From: Pseudomonas sp. Root562
GTDB taxonomy: Bacteria > Pseudomonadota > Gammaproteobacteria > Pseudomonadales > Pseudomonadaceae
DNA length: 64,000 nucleotides
Direction: 5' to 3'
NCBI RefSeq assembly: GCF_001427125.1
Contig: NZ_LMGK01000012.1
Coordinates: 551,430 to 615,429 of the forward strand
In this document: piece after piece, positions 53,232 to 62,577 of the stretch
How the letters are laid out: every line of letters starts with the position of its first letter
Numbering within the stretch: position 1 is the first letter of the stretch
Program-made: the position numbers and the translations under genes
The notes under the pieces: model-generated
What the model was told of the DNA's origin: nothing
The model's input: the letters and a program-made list of their open reading frames with translations, nothing else
The model's database searches: none

Positions 53232-54230
53232 ATGAAACTGAAGCGTTTGATGGCGGCAATGACTTTTGTCGCTGCTGGCGTTGCGACTGCCAACGCGGTT
53301 GCCGCTGTTGACCCTGCTATCCCGAGCTACACCAAGACCACTGGTGTGTCGGGCAACCTGTCCAGCGTCGGCTCCGATACCCTGGCCAACCTCATGACCC
53401 TCTGGGCTGAGAACTACAAGAAAGAATACCCGAACGTAAACATCCAGATTCAGGCCGCCGGTTCGTCTACCGCGCCACCTGCGCTGACTGAAGGCACCGC
53501 TAACCTGGGCCCGATGAGCCGCAAGATGAAGGATAACGAACTGCAAGCCTTCGAAACCAAATACGGTTACAAGCCAACCGCTATTCCGGTGGCTGTGGAT
53601 GCCTTGGCCGTGTTCGTGCACAAGGACAACCCGATCAAAGGCCTGACCATGGCTCAGGTCGATGCCATTTTCTCCTCGACCCGTCTGTGCGGCGCTAAAA
53701 GCGACGTTAAAACCTGGGGTGACCTGGGGGTGACCGGTGACCTGGCCAACAAGCCGGTACAACTGTTCGGCCGCAACTCGGTATCCGGCACCTACGGCTA
53801 CTTCAAGGAAGAGGCCCTGTGCAAAGGCGACTTCAAGCCAAACGTCAACGAACAGCCAGGTTCGGCTTCGGTTGTGCAGTCGATCAGCAGCTCGCTGAAC
53901 GGCGTTGGTTATTCGGGCATTGGCTACAAGACCGCCAGCGTGAAAACCGTTGCCCTGGCCAAGAAAGATGGCGGTGAATTCATCGAAGACACCGAAGAAA
54001 ACGCCCTGAATGGCAAGTACCCGCTTTCGCGCTTCCTGTACGTGTATGTCAACAAGGCCCCGAACAAGCCTCTGGCCCCGCTGGAAGCCGAGTTCGTGAA
54101 GCTGGTTCTGTCCAAACAGGGCCAGGAAGTAGTGGTGAAGGACGGTTACATCCCTCTGCCAGCCAAGGTTGCTGCAAAAGCACTGGCTGACCTGGGTTTG
54201 CAAGAAGGTAGCAGCGTAGCAAAGAAGTAA
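53232..54230 (+). CDS. pstS: Phosphate ABC transporter substrate-binding protein PstS
   Basis: 332 aa. A signal peptide ([23 protein letters not shown]) precedes the periplasmic phosphate-binding fold, with [18 protein letters not shown] and [27 protein letters not shown] holding phosphate-binding Ser/Thr/Asp residues, [14 protein letters not shown], and [21 protein letters not shown] lies before the ATG. It is separated from pstC by 254 bases with a repeat and another Pho box. Confidence 0.95.
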   Translation: MKLKRLMAAMTFVAAGVATANAVAAVDPAIPSYTKTTGVSGNLSSVGSDTLANLMTLWAENYKKEYPNVNIQIQAAGSSTAPPALTEGTANLGPMSRKMKDNELQAFETKYGYKPTAIPVAVDALAVFVHKDNPIKGLTMAQVDAIFSSTRLCGAKSDVKTWGDLGVTGDLANKPVQLFGRNSVSGTYGYFKEEALCKGDFKPNVNEQPGSASVVQSISSSLNGVGYSGIGYKTASVKTVALAKKDGGEFIEDTEENALNGKYPLSRFLYVYVNKAPNKPLAPLEAEFVKLVLSKQGQEVVVKDGYIPLPAKVAAKALADLGLQEGSSVAKK

Positions 54231-54237
54231 AACCCTA

Positions 54238-54259
54238 GGCCCGGGGTTCGCCCCGGACC
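54238..54259 (+). other. UUCG-loop hairpin after pstS
   Basis: GGCCCGGGG-TTCG-CCCCGGACC is a stem with a stable tetraloop, 8 bases past the pstS stop and without a T-run. It probably protects the 3' end of the abundant pstS transcript or contributes to termination. Confidence 0.6.
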
Positions 54260-54350
54260 TGTAGGAGCAAGGCTTGCCCGCGATGGCGTCAGACCATTCA
54301 ACAAATAGCTGACTGGCAGACTGCAATCGCGAGCAAGCTTTGCTCCTACA
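54259..54350. repeat. Palindromic repeat, GTAGGAGC family
   Basis: CTGTAGGAGCAAGGCTTGCC at 54259 and GAGCAAGCTTTGCTCCTACA to 54350 pair imperfectly around a ~40-base centre. It lies between pstS and the pstC Pho box. Confidence 0.8.
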
Positions 54351-54444
54351 ACGGCTCCAGGGTGGCCATACAGGCGACCCCGGCCCTCCAAATTTCCGAT
54401 CCACTGCCAGTTCCCGCTGGCGGCGGATTTGTTGCGTCACTGCA

Positions 54445-54462
54445 CTGTCATCTTTCTGTCAT
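54445..54462 (+). promoter_or_regulatory. Perfect Pho box before pstC
   Basis: CTGTCAT-CTTT-CTGTCAT has both PhoB half-sites exact and the 4-base spacing. It lies 22 bases before the pstC ATG, so it must activate a short-leader transcript of pstCAB-phoU. Confidence 0.88.
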
Positions 54463-54484
54463 ACAGGATCGCTAGGGTGTGCGA

Positions 54485-56767
54485 ATGAATGATCTGGCCA
54501 ATTCCAACATGACTACTAATCCCCCCAAGCGAATTGATTTCAATACGCCTGAGTTGCAACGCAAGCGCCGCATTCGCGCGCTTAAAGATCGCTTCACGCG
54601 CTGGTACGTCCTGATCGGCGGCCTGGCTGTGCTGGCAGCCATCACCCTGATTTTCTTCTTCCTTGCCTACGTCGTTGCGCCCCTGTTCCAGGGTGCCAGC
54701 CTGACGTCCAAGGACGCGATCACGCCGGCCTGGATGCAAGACGCCGGCAAGCCGTTGATGTTTTCCCTGGAAGAGCAGAACCAGGTGGCCATGCGGGTTT
54801 CAGACAAAGGCCAGGCATTGTTCTTCGATATCGACAGTGGCGCCGAACTCAAGCGCGTCGATTTGCCTGTTCCGGCCGGCGCTACCGTGACCTCCATCGG
54901 TAAAGACCAGCCAGGTCATCCGCTGGTGGCGGTAGGTCTGTCCAATGGTCAGGCCCTGGTGTTCCGTCACACGTACAAGGTCAGCTATCCGGACGGCAAG
55001 AAAACCATCTCGCCAGCCATCGAGTATCCGTATGGCGAAGCGCCGATCGCGGTGAACGAAGCGGGCGGTGTGCTGGAGCACGTCAGCCTCAACGCGACTG
55101 ATTCGACCCTGATGCTGGTGGGTTCCACCGGTTCGCAACTCAATGTTTTGTCGCTGACCAGCGAAGAAAACATGATGACCGGTGAAATCACCAACGAGCA
55201 GACGCGCATCGATTTGCCGCAAATGACCGAGCCGGTGAAGAACATCTTTGTCGACCCGCGTCAGCAGTGGTTATACGTGATTAACGGTCGTGCCCAGGCC
55301 GACGTATTCAGCCTGCGCGACAAGAGCCTGAACGGTCGCTACAAATTGCTGGAAAACGGCGACGCTGAAATCACCGCCAGTACGCAGCTGGTCGGTGGTA
55401 TCTCGCTGATTCTTGGCGATTCCAAAGGTGGCCTGGCCCAGTGGTTCATGGCCCGCGACCCGGATGGCGAACAGCGCCTGAAGCAGATCCGCACCTTCCA
55501 GATGGGCACCACGCCTATCGTTGAAATCACCGCCGAAGAGCGCCGCAAGGGCTTCGTCGCCCTCGACGCCTCCGGCAAGCTCGGCGTGTTCCACAGCACC
55601 GCGCACCGCACCTTGCTGGTTGACCAGGTGGTTGAAGGCGAGGGCCTGTTCGGTCTGTCGCCGCGGGCCAACCGCGTCATCGTGGAAGCCGGCGGCAAGC
55701 TGCAACCGTTGCTGCTCGATAACCCGCACCCGGAAGTGTCGTGGAGCGCGTTGTGGAGCAAGGTCTGGTACGAGAACTACGACGAGCCTAAATACGTCTG
55801 GCAATCGACCGCCGCCAACACTGACTTCGAACCGAAACTGAGCCTGTCGCCGCTGACCTTCGGTACCTTGAAAGCCGCTTTCTACGCCATGCTGCTGGCA
55901 GCGCCGCTGGCCGTCGCCGCCGCAATCTACACCGCGTACTTCATGGCCCCGGGCATGCGCCGCAAGGTCAAGCCGGTGATCGAGCTGATGGAAGCGATGC
56001 CGACGGTGATCCTCGGTTTCTTCGCCGGTCTGTTCCTCGCACCCTATGTCGAAGGGCACTTGCCGGGCATCTTCAGCCTGTTGATGTTGCTACCGATCGG
56101 CATTCTGGTGGCGGGTTTTGCCTTCAGTCGCCTGCCTGAATCGATCCGCCTGAAAGTCCCGGACGGCTGGGAAAGTGCGCTGTTGATCCCGGTGATCCTG
56201 TTCGTGGGCTGGCTGTCGTTGTACATGAGTCCGTTCATGGAGAACTGGTTCTTCGGCGGCGACATGCGCATGTGGATCTCCCACGACTTAGGGATTACCT
56301 ACGACCAGCGCAACGCACTGGTGGTCGGCCTGGCCATGGGCTTTGCGGTGATCCCGAACATCTACTCCATCGCTGAAGATGCCGTGTTCAGTGTGCCGCG
56401 TGGCTTGACTCTCGGTTCGTTGGCCCTCGGTGCCACGCCTTGGCAGACCATGACCCGCGTGGTGATCCTCACCGCCAGCCCGGGCATCTTCTCGGCACTG
56501 ATGATCGGCATGGGCCGTGCGGTCGGTGAAACCATGATCGTGCTGATGGCCACCGGTAACACCCCGGTCATGGAAATGAACCTGTTCGAAGGCCTGCGCA
56601 CCCTGGCCGCCAACGTCGCGGTGGAAATGCCCGAGTCGGAAGTCGGCGGCAGCCACTACCGCGTGCTGTTCCTTTCGGCGCTGGTGTTGCTGTTGTTCAC
56701 CTTCGTCATGAACACCCTCGCGGAACTGATTCGTCAGCGTCTGCGCAAGAAATACTCGTCGCTTTAA
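54485..56767 (+). CDS. pstC: Phosphate ABC transporter permease PstC
   Basis: 760 aa, much longer than the E. coli protein because of an N-terminal ~430-residue beta-propeller-like periplasmic region after the first membrane helix (YVLIGGLAVLAAITLIFFFLAYVVAPLF). The C-terminal permease part has KAAFYAMLLAAPLAVAAAIYTAYFM, EAMPTVILGFFAGLFLAPYV, and the EAA-type loop LGSLALGATPWQTMTRVVILTASPGIFSALMIGMGRAVGETM. Start: GTG at 54479 is in frame, but the ATG at 54485 has AGGG at 8 bases. It is followed by pstA after 15 bases. Confidence 0.93.
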   Translation: MNDLANSNMTTNPPKRIDFNTPELQRKRRIRALKDRFTRWYVLIGGLAVLAAITLIFFFLAYVVAPLFQGASLTSKDAITPAWMQDAGKPLMFSLEEQNQVAMRVSDKGQALFFDIDSGAELKRVDLPVPAGATVTSIGKDQPGHPLVAVGLSNGQALVFRHTYKVSYPDGKKTISPAIEYPYGEAPIAVNEAGGVLEHVSLNATDSTLMLVGSTGSQLNVLSLTSEENMMTGEITNEQTRIDLPQMTEPVKNIFVDPRQQWLYVINGRAQADVFSLRDKSLNGRYKLLENGDAEITASTQLVGGISLILGDSKGGLAQWFMARDPDGEQRLKQIRTFQMGTTPIVEITAEERRKGFVALDASGKLGVFHSTAHRTLLVDQVVEGEGLFGLSPRANRVIVEAGGKLQPLLLDNPHPEVSWSALWSKVWYENYDEPKYVWQSTAANTDFEPKLSLSPLTFGTLKAAFYAMLLAAPLAVAAAIYTAYFMAPGMRRKVKPVIELMEAMPTVILGFFAGLFLAPYVEGHLPGIFSLLMLLPIGILVAGFAFSRLPESIRLKVPDGWESALLIPVILFVGWLSLYMSPFMENWFFGGDMRMWISHDLGITYDQRNALVVGLAMGFAVIPNIYSIAEDAVFSVPRGLTLGSLALGATPWQTMTRVVILTASPGIFSALMIGMGRAVGETMIVLMATGNTPVMEMNLFEGLRTLAANVAVEMPESEVGGSHYRVLFLSALVLLLFTFVMNTLAELIRQRLRKKYSSL

Positions 56768-56782
56768 GAAAGGTAGAAGTCT

Positions 56783-58453
56783 GTGAAACAGAACTCCCTG
56801 AAAGGATGGTTCAAGAGCGGCGCCCCCGGCGTCTGGATCAGCGGTGGCGCGGTGTCCATCGCGGTCATCATGACCATTGGCCTGCTGGCAGTGATTGCCG
56901 TGCGCGGTCTGGGTCACTTCTGGCCGGCGGACCTGGTGCATGCCAGCTACGACGTGCCGGGCCAGGCCAATCACTTGGTGATCGGCGAAATCGTACAGAA
57001 GGAAGAAGTGCCGCGAGCGCGTCTGAAGAGCGCCGGTTTGCCGGTGCCAGACGAAGGCCCCGAATTCATGACCCGCGAGCTGATCAAGGTCGGCAACCGT
57101 GACTTGAATGGCACCGACTTCACCTGGATCGTCGGCGAGTGGCTGACCAACCAGAAGACTCCGGTCGAATTGATGGCGCTGGAGCGCCGTGAATGGGGCA
57201 ACTTCTACGGTTACCTGGTCAACGTCAAACAGGATGGCAAGATCATTGCCGAGGGTGAAGCTGCCTGGCCTGAGCTGCAAGCGCGAATCAACCGCGTGAA
57301 TCAGCTGGCCGCGCAACTCAAGACCCTGGAAAAAGTCGACATCGGTGCGATCAACGCCGGTCTGGAACGCATCCGTCTGCACGGCCGCAAACTGGAACTC
57401 GATGGCAAGCTCGACGCCACCGCACAAGCGGACATGGAGTCCGAACGCGCTGAGCTGAACGCCCGTTACCAGGATGTTGAAGCGCGCCTGAATGATCTGC
57501 ACGCGCAGTTCAATCGCGACAGCCTCACCGCCCGTGATGCCAACGGCAAGGAAATCGAGATTGGTCTGGGCAAGGTGGTTCACGCTTACCAGCCCAATGG
57601 CATGGGCACCCTCACCAAGATCGGCTTCTACTTCAGCAAGATCTGGGAATTCCTGAGCGACGATCCGCGTGAAGCGAACACCGAAGGCGGGATTTTCCCG
57701 GCGATCTTCGGCACCGTGATGATGACGTTGATCATGGCGATGATCGTCACCCCGTTCGGCGTGCTGGCGGCGGTGTACCTGCGCGAATACGCCAAGCAGA
57801 ACACCCTGACCCGGGTGATCCGCATCGCGGTGAACAACCTCGCGGGTGTACCGGCCATTGTCTACGGCGTGTTCGGTCTGGGCTTCTTCGTTTATGTACT
57901 GGGTGGCTCGCTCGACCGCTTGTTCTTCCCTGAAGCGTTGCCGGCGCCAACCTTCGGTACGCCGGGTCTGCTTTGGGCTTCGTTGACCCTGGCACTGCTG
58001 GCGGTGCCGGTGGTGATCGTCGCCACCGAAGAAGGCCTGGCGCGGATTCCTCGCACCGTGCGTGAAGGCTCGTTGGCTCTCGGCGCGACCAAGGCTGAAA
58101 CCTTGTGGAAGATCGTGCTGCCGATGGCCAGCCCGGCGATGATGACCGGCATGATCCTCGCCGTGGCCCGAGCCGCCGGTGAAGTGGCGCCGCTGATGCT
58201 GGTGGGTGTGGTGAAACTGGCGCCGTCGCTTCCGGTGGACGGCAACTACCCGTACCTGCACCTGGACCAGAAGATCATGCACCTGGGCTTCCACATCTAT
58301 GACGTCGGCTTCCAGAGCCCGAACGTCGAAGCGGCACGACCACTGGTATACGCCACGGCGTTGTTGCTGGTGCTGGTGATCGCGACGTTGAACCTGTCGG
58401 CCGTCTATATCCGTAACCACCTGCGCGAAAAATACAAAGCGCTGGATAGCTGA
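56783..58453 (+). CDS. pstA: Phosphate ABC transporter permease PstA
   Basis: 556 aa, also enlarged relative to E. coli. After the first helix an extended periplasmic part (about 40-290) contains a coiled-coil-like stretch (LQARINRVNQLAAQLKTLEK). The permease domain follows (FPAIFGTVMMTLIMAMIVTPFGVLAAVYLREYA, IRIAVNNLAGVPAIVYGVFGLGFF, EGSLALGATKAETLWKIVLPMASPAMMTGMILAVARAAGEVAPLM). The start is GTG at 56783 with AAAGGTAGAAG upstream. Confidence 0.94.
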   Translation: MKQNSLKGWFKSGAPGVWISGGAVSIAVIMTIGLLAVIAVRGLGHFWPADLVHASYDVPGQANHLVIGEIVQKEEVPRARLKSAGLPVPDEGPEFMTRELIKVGNRDLNGTDFTWIVGEWLTNQKTPVELMALERREWGNFYGYLVNVKQDGKIIAEGEAAWPELQARINRVNQLAAQLKTLEKVDIGAINAGLERIRLHGRKLELDGKLDATAQADMESERAELNARYQDVEARLNDLHAQFNRDSLTARDANGKEIEIGLGKVVHAYQPNGMGTLTKIGFYFSKIWEFLSDDPREANTEGGIFPAIFGTVMMTLIMAMIVTPFGVLAAVYLREYAKQNTLTRVIRIAVNNLAGVPAIVYGVFGLGFFVYVLGGSLDRLFFPEALPAPTFGTPGLLWASLTLALLAVPVVIVATEEGLARIPRTVREGSLALGATKAETLWKIVLPMASPAMMTGMILAVARAAGEVAPLMLVGVVKLAPSLPVDGNYPYLHLDQKIMHLGFHIYDVGFQSPNVEAARPLVYATALLLVLVIATLNLSAVYIRNHLREKYKALDS

Positions 58454-58465
58454 TTACTGCCGCTC

Positions 58466-58537
58466 CCTGTAGGAGCAAGGCTTGCCCGCGATGGCGTTTT
58501 CGAAATCGCCATCGCCAGCAAGCTGTGCTCCTACAGG
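58466..58537. repeat. Palindromic repeat inside the pst operon
   Basis: CCTGTAGGAGCAAGGCTTGC and GCAAGCTGTGCTCCTACAGG pair over most of their length. It lies 13 bases past the pstA stop and may modulate pstA-pstB transcript levels. Confidence 0.8.
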
Positions 58538-58609
58538 GGTGGTGCTACCGCCAGGCTTTATGCCTGCAGCGGCCAATTGAACCGAATTTGTTAGCACAGG
58601 GAGCCTCCC

Positions 58610-59443
58610 ATGCAGCACGAAGCACATACCCACGGCATCAACATGTCGGCCCTGGGTCGCGACAAACAGAGCCTGAGCCTCGAGCAGGAAACCGTAGCCA
58701 TCGAAGTGCCGGGCCTGAGCCTGTTCTACGGCGACAAACAAGCCTTGTTCGACGTCAGCATGAACATCCCGAAACAGCGCGTGACCGCCTTCATCGGCCC
58801 GTCCGGCTGCGGCAAATCCACGCTGCTGCGGACCTTCAACCGCATGAATGACCTGGTCGATGGCTGCCGTGTCGAAGGCGCGATCAACCTTTACGGCAAC
58901 AACATCTACCGCAAGGGCGAAGACGTCGCCGAGCTGCGTCGTCGCGTCGGCATGGTGTTCCAGAAGCCGAATCCGTTCCCGAAAACCATCTACGAGAACG
59001 TGGTTTACGGCTTGCGTATCCAGGGTATCAACAAGAAGCGCGTACTCGACGAAGCCGTCGAGTGGGCGTTGAAAGGTGCGGCGCTGTGGGACGAGGTCAA
59101 GGACCGCCTGCACGAGTCGGCATTGGGCCTGTCCGGTGGTCAGCAGCAACGTCTGGTCATTGCGCGCACCATCGCCGTGGAGCCGGAAGTGCTGTTGCTC
59201 GACGAACCGTGCTCGGCGCTCGACCCGATCTCGACGCTGAAAGTCGAAGAGCTGATTTACGAACTGAAATCGAAGTTCACCATCGTTATCGTCACCCACA
59301 ACATGCAACAGGCCGCGCGGGTTTCCGACTACACGGCGTTTATGTACATGGGCAAACTGGTGGAATTCGGCGACACCGACACCCTGTTCACCAATCCGGC
59401 GAAGAAGCAGACCGAAGACTACATCACCGGTCGTTACGGCTAG
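58610..59443 (+). CDS. pstB: Phosphate ABC transporter ATPase PstB
   Basis: 277 aa. Walker [11 protein letters not shown], signature LSGGQQQR and Walker [13 protein letters not shown] are all present, as is the switch histidine [15 protein letters not shown]. The N-terminal ~30 residues ([18 protein letters not shown]...) are a pseudomonad extension. GGGAG lies before the ATG. Confidence 0.96.
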   Translation: MQHEAHTHGINMSALGRDKQSLSLEQETVAIEVPGLSLFYGDKQALFDVSMNIPKQRVTAFIGPSGCGKSTLLRTFNRMNDLVDGCRVEGAINLYGNNIYRKGEDVAELRRRVGMVFQKPNPFPKTIYENVVYGLRIQGINKKRVLDEAVEWALKGAALWDEVKDRLHESALGLSGGQQQRLVIARTIAVEPEVLLLDEPCSALDPISTLKVEELIYELKSKFTIVIVTHNMQQAARVSDYTAFMYMGKLVEFGDTDTLFTNPAKKQTEDYITGRYG

Positions 59444-59515
59444 CAAGCGGTTGGTTGCTCACTGAACTGACGCTGCGGCCCACCGCACCTTACCGGACGC
59501 TCCAAGGACGCCAAC

Positions 59516-60277
59516 ATGATTAGTAAAGAAGGCCTTACCCACCACATTTCCGCGCAGTTCAACGCCGAACTGGAGGAAGTACGCAGCCACCTCCTGGCCA
59601 TGGGCGGGCTGGTCGAGAAGCAGGTCAACGACGCGGTGACCGCGCTGATCGAGGCCGACTCCGGCCTGGCCCAGCAGGTTCGCGAGATCGACGACCAGAT
59701 CAACCAGATGGAACGCAACATCGACGAAGAATGCCTGCGCATTCTGGCCCGTCGCCAGCCGGCGGCCTCGGACTTGCGCCTGATCATCAGCATTTCCAAA
59801 TCGGTGATCGACCTGGAGCGCATCGGCGACGAAGCGACCAAAATCGCCCGCCGTGCGATTCAGCTGTGCGAAGAAGGTGAAGCGCCGCGCGGTTATGTCG
59901 AGGTTCGTCACATCGGCGACCAAGTGCGCAACATGGTGCGTGATGCGCTGGACGCGTTTGCCCGTTTCGACGCCGACCTGGCGTTGTCGGTAGCGCAGTA
60001 CGACAAGATCATCGACCGCGAATACAAGACCGCCCTGCGTGAACTGGCGACCTACATGATGGAAGACCCGCGCTCTATCTCGCGGGTCTTGAGCATTATC
60101 TGGGTGCTGCGTTCGCTGGAGCGGATCGGCGACCACGCGCGCAATATCTCGGAACTGGTGATTTACCTGGTGCGCGGTACCGACGTGCGTCACCTGGGCC
60201 TCAAGCGCATGAAAGAAGAAGTTGAAGGAACAAGCGGTGAAACCGCTAATGTTCCGGGCAAAGCTGACGATAAGTAA
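59516..60277 (+). CDS. phoU: Phosphate signalling regulator PhoU
   Basis: 253 aa, all-helical, with two PhoU domains. The metal-cluster motifs ARRQPAASDLRLIISISKSVIDLERIGDEATKIARRA and VLRSLERIGDHARNISELVIYLVRG are conserved. It connects the Pst transporter to PhoR and represses the Pho regulon when phosphate is sufficient. The gene is 72 bases after pstB and ends before a strong terminator. Confidence 0.96.
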   Translation: MISKEGLTHHISAQFNAELEEVRSHLLAMGGLVEKQVNDAVTALIEADSGLAQQVREIDDQINQMERNIDEECLRILARRQPAASDLRLIISISKSVIDLERIGDEATKIARRAIQLCEEGEAPRGYVEVRHIGDQVRNMVRDALDAFARFDADLALSVAQYDKIIDREYKTALRELATYMMEDPRSISRVLSIIWVLRSLERIGDHARNISELVIYLVRGTDVRHLGLKRMKEEVEGTSGETANVPGKADDK

Positions 60278-60293
60278 GGTTGCCCAAGTAAAG

Positions 60294-60320
60294 CGCCCGG
60301 CCTTTTGGCCGGGCGTTTTT
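60294..60320 (+). terminator. Terminator of the pst-phoU operon
   Basis: CGCCCGGCC and GGCCGGGCG with a TTTT loop, followed by TTTTT. It lies 16 bases past the phoU stop. Confidence 0.93.
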
Positions 60321-60444
60321 GTTTGCGGCCGACGAATTCGAAAAGCAGCACCCGCGAACGAAAAGTGCCGGCGTGACTGAAGGTTTTGGCAATGTGCCAT
60401 CAGCAAAGCGGTATGCTTGCCGGGATTTTTTAAAGGGGTTATGG

Positions 60445-61368
60445 ATGAGTAAGGTCAGTGTGTTGGTCGTGGACGATGCCTCGTTCATTCGTGACCTGGT
60501 GAAGAAATGCCTGCGTAACTATTTCCCGGGCATGCGAATCGAAGACGCGGTCAACGGCAAAAAGGCTCAGGCCATGCTGGCGAAGGAAGCGTTCGACCTG
60601 GTCCTGTGCGACTGGGAAATGCCGGAAATGTCCGGCCTGGAACTGCTGACCTGGTGCCGTGAGCAGGACAGCCTCAAAAGCATGCCGTTCGTGATGGTGA
60701 CCAGTCGCGGCGACAAAGAGAACGTGGTCCAGGCAATCCAGGCCGGCGTGTCCGGATACGTCAGCAAACCGTTCACCAACGAGCAACTGATCACCAAGGT
60801 CAAGCAGGCGCTGCACAAGGTCGGCAAGCTCGATGCCTTGATCAACGTTGCAGCGACTAAAACCAGCCCGGCATTCGGCAATGACTCGCTCAGTGCATTG
60901 ACTGGCGGCAAACCCGCCGTGGTCGCACCGGCTGCCGTTGCACCCACACCTGCGGCCCCGGCACCGTCGCGGGGTGGCTTGCTCAACAGCCCGCCAGTCA
61001 AGGCTCCTGTAGCAGCGGCCACCGTGGGTGGAGGACGTGGCCAGGGTCAATTGCGCTTGCCGAACGGCATCCAGCAATGCGTGATCAAGGCCCTGAGCCT
61101 CAAGGAAGCGTTGTTGGTGGTCAAGCGCGCCGAAACCCTGCCGCAAGTCCTCGACAGCGCTGTGCTCGACCTGGAGCAGGGTGACAACGCCGAAACGGCG
61201 CGTCTCAATGGCTATCTGCATGCCATCGTCGCTCACGAACAGAAGCCCGACAGCGAATGGTTGCAACTGACCTTTCGCTTTGTCGACCAGGATGCGCAGA
61301 AACTCGACTACATCTCCCGCCTGATTGCCCGTGGCACGGCGCAGAAGCATTTCATTCCCGGCGCTTAA
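60445..61368 (+). CDS. CheY-like response regulator with PilZ-like C-terminal domain
   Basis: 307 aa. The receiver domain (about 2-122) has the acidic pair VVDD, phosphoacceptor Asp56 (VLCDWEMPEMSG), a switch Thr/Ser (VMVTSR) and Lys in YVSKPFT. A Pro/Ala-rich linker (about 150-195) precedes a C-terminal ~110-residue domain (QLRLPNGIQQCVIKALSLKEALLVV...LQLTFRFVDQDAQKLDYISRLI) that looks like a PilZ domain, though no clear c-di-GMP RxxxR is visible. The ATG at 60445 follows AAGGGG at 8 bases; an overlapping ATG at 60441 is out of frame. It sits after phoU as PA5364 does. Confidence 0.85.
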   Translation: MSKVSVLVVDDASFIRDLVKKCLRNYFPGMRIEDAVNGKKAQAMLAKEAFDLVLCDWEMPEMSGLELLTWCREQDSLKSMPFVMVTSRGDKENVVQAIQAGVSGYVSKPFTNEQLITKVKQALHKVGKLDALINVAATKTSPAFGNDSLSALTGGKPAVVAPAAVAPTPAAPAPSRGGLLNSPPVKAPVAAATVGGGRGQGQLRLPNGIQQCVIKALSLKEALLVVKRAETLPQVLDSAVLDLEQGDNAETARLNGYLHAIVAHEQKPDSEWLQLTFRFVDQDAQKLDYISRLIARGTAQKHFIPGA

Positions 61369-61387
61369 AACTGCGTCGCCCGTGAGA

Positions 61388-61475
61388 TTGCCATCGCGAG
61401 CAAGTCGAATCGTCGCACCGTCGCTCCCACAGGGACATTGAATACCTTGTGGGAGCGGGCCGCCCGCGATGGGGC
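61388..61475. repeat. Palindromic repeat, GTGGGAGCGG type
   Basis: CCATCGCGAGCAAG...TCGCTCCCACAGG and CCTTGTGGGAGCGGGCCGCC...CGATGGGG make a two-part inverted pattern between the response regulator and the M23 gene. Confidence 0.7.
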
Positions 61476-61591
61476 CAGAACTGTCACTGCTCATCCTCCC
61501 GTAACATCCTTTTCGAAACATCTGTCGACCACGCGGGTCAATTCCGGCTGCTAGGCTCAATCCCAAGCCTTACTCGACAGAACTCCTTCCC

Positions 61592-62512
61592 ATGTTCGCG
61601 CGCCTGTTGTTTCTTTGTGGTTTGTCCATGGCCTGCGCTTCATCAATGGCCATGACTATCTACAAGTCCACCGATGCCAATGGCGTGGTCTCTTACAGCG
61701 ATCGCCCCACGAAAGGCTCAAAGGTATTCGTTTTTCGAGATCGTATGGTCGAGCGCCTGGAGCGTCAGGTGTACTACGTGATCATGAAAAAGGATGGCGT
61801 GGACAGCGTGTATGTGCGCAATGACCTGTATGCACCGGTGGAGATCGAATTGAGTTTTGCCGGCGTGAAGAACGTCAGCGGAATTCCAGGTCGATCGATC
61901 CGCCGAGTCATTCCACTGCGCACCAGCGTTCGCCTGGCGCAGCTCACGGCGATCCGGGCCGGGAAGCCACTCGCCTATGTCCCCAAGCTCAAATATTCGC
62001 TCGGTGACCCGACAGGCACCGCTGTGGGCTATCGGTATCCCTTGCCTTGGCGTGGCGGTCCGTTCCGGATCAGTCAGGGCGCCAACGGCCCCTACAGCCA
62101 CTTCGGCCCTAAAAGCCGCTACGCCATCGACATTGCCATGCCGGAGGGCACGCCGATCATCGCCGCACGGGGCGGGGTGGTGGTGAAAACCGAGAATGGC
62201 CAGAGCGGGCGTGGCACTGATGCTTCCGGCAATTTCGTGCGGGTGCTGCACGATGACGGGACCATGGGTGTGTACCTGCACCTCAAGCAAGGCTCGGTCA
62301 GGGTACGAGAGGGGCAGAAGGTGGCGGTAGGCAGTGCACTGGCCCTGTCGGGCAACACCGGCAACAGCACCGGGCCACATTTGCACTTCGTGGTGCAGCG
62401 CAATACCGGGATGGGGCTGGTGTCGATTCCGTACCGGTTCAATCAACCGGTGGGGGCGATGCCCAACTTTGCGTTGGGCAGTAGGAGCCGGCTTGCTGGC
62501 GATGAACGATAA
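61592..62512 (+). CDS. M23 family metallopeptidase with DUF4124
   Basis: 306 aa. The signal peptide (FARLLFLCGLSMACASSMA) is followed by a DUF4124 segment (MTIYKSTDANGVVSYSDRPTKGS), a linker, then the LytM/M23 domain (about 165-285). Zinc ligands are in SHFGPKSRYAIDIAMPEG (His and Asp) and in STGPHLHFVV. It should cleave peptidoglycan cross-links in the periplasm. The Shine-Dalgarno before 61592 is poor. The last ten residues (SRSRLAGDER) are encoded by the start of a palindromic repeat. Confidence 0.88.
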   Translation: MFARLLFLCGLSMACASSMAMTIYKSTDANGVVSYSDRPTKGSKVFVFRDRMVERLERQVYYVIMKKDGVDSVYVRNDLYAPVEIELSFAGVKNVSGIPGRSIRRVIPLRTSVRLAQLTAIRAGKPLAYVPKLKYSLGDPTGTAVGYRYPLPWRGGPFRISQGANGPYSHFGPKSRYAIDIAMPEGTPIIAARGGVVVKTENGQSGRGTDASGNFVRVLHDDGTMGVYLHLKQGSVRVREGQKVAVGSALALSGNTGNSTGPHLHFVVQRNTGMGLVSIPYRFNQPVGAMPNFALGSRSRLAGDER

Positions 62513-62566
62513 CGCGGTATCACAGGGGCACCGCGGCGTACCCATCGCCAGCAAGCCGGCTCCTAC
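62481..62566. repeat. Palindromic repeat with perfect 24-bp arms
   Basis: GTAGGAGCCGGCTTGCTGGC (and four more bases) at 62481-62504 is the exact complement of 62543-62566. The left arm overlaps the M23 coding end; the right arm lies 12 bases from the next gene's stop. Confidence 0.88.
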
Positions 62567-62577
62567 AGGGGCGTGAC

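Noticed and set aside
56288..58420. A 710-codon minus-strand open frame with His/Gln/Arg-rich sequence
   Set aside because: Antisense to pstC and pstA, which have clear ABC permease motifs. Long His/Gln/Arg-rich frames opposite membrane genes are a common artefact.
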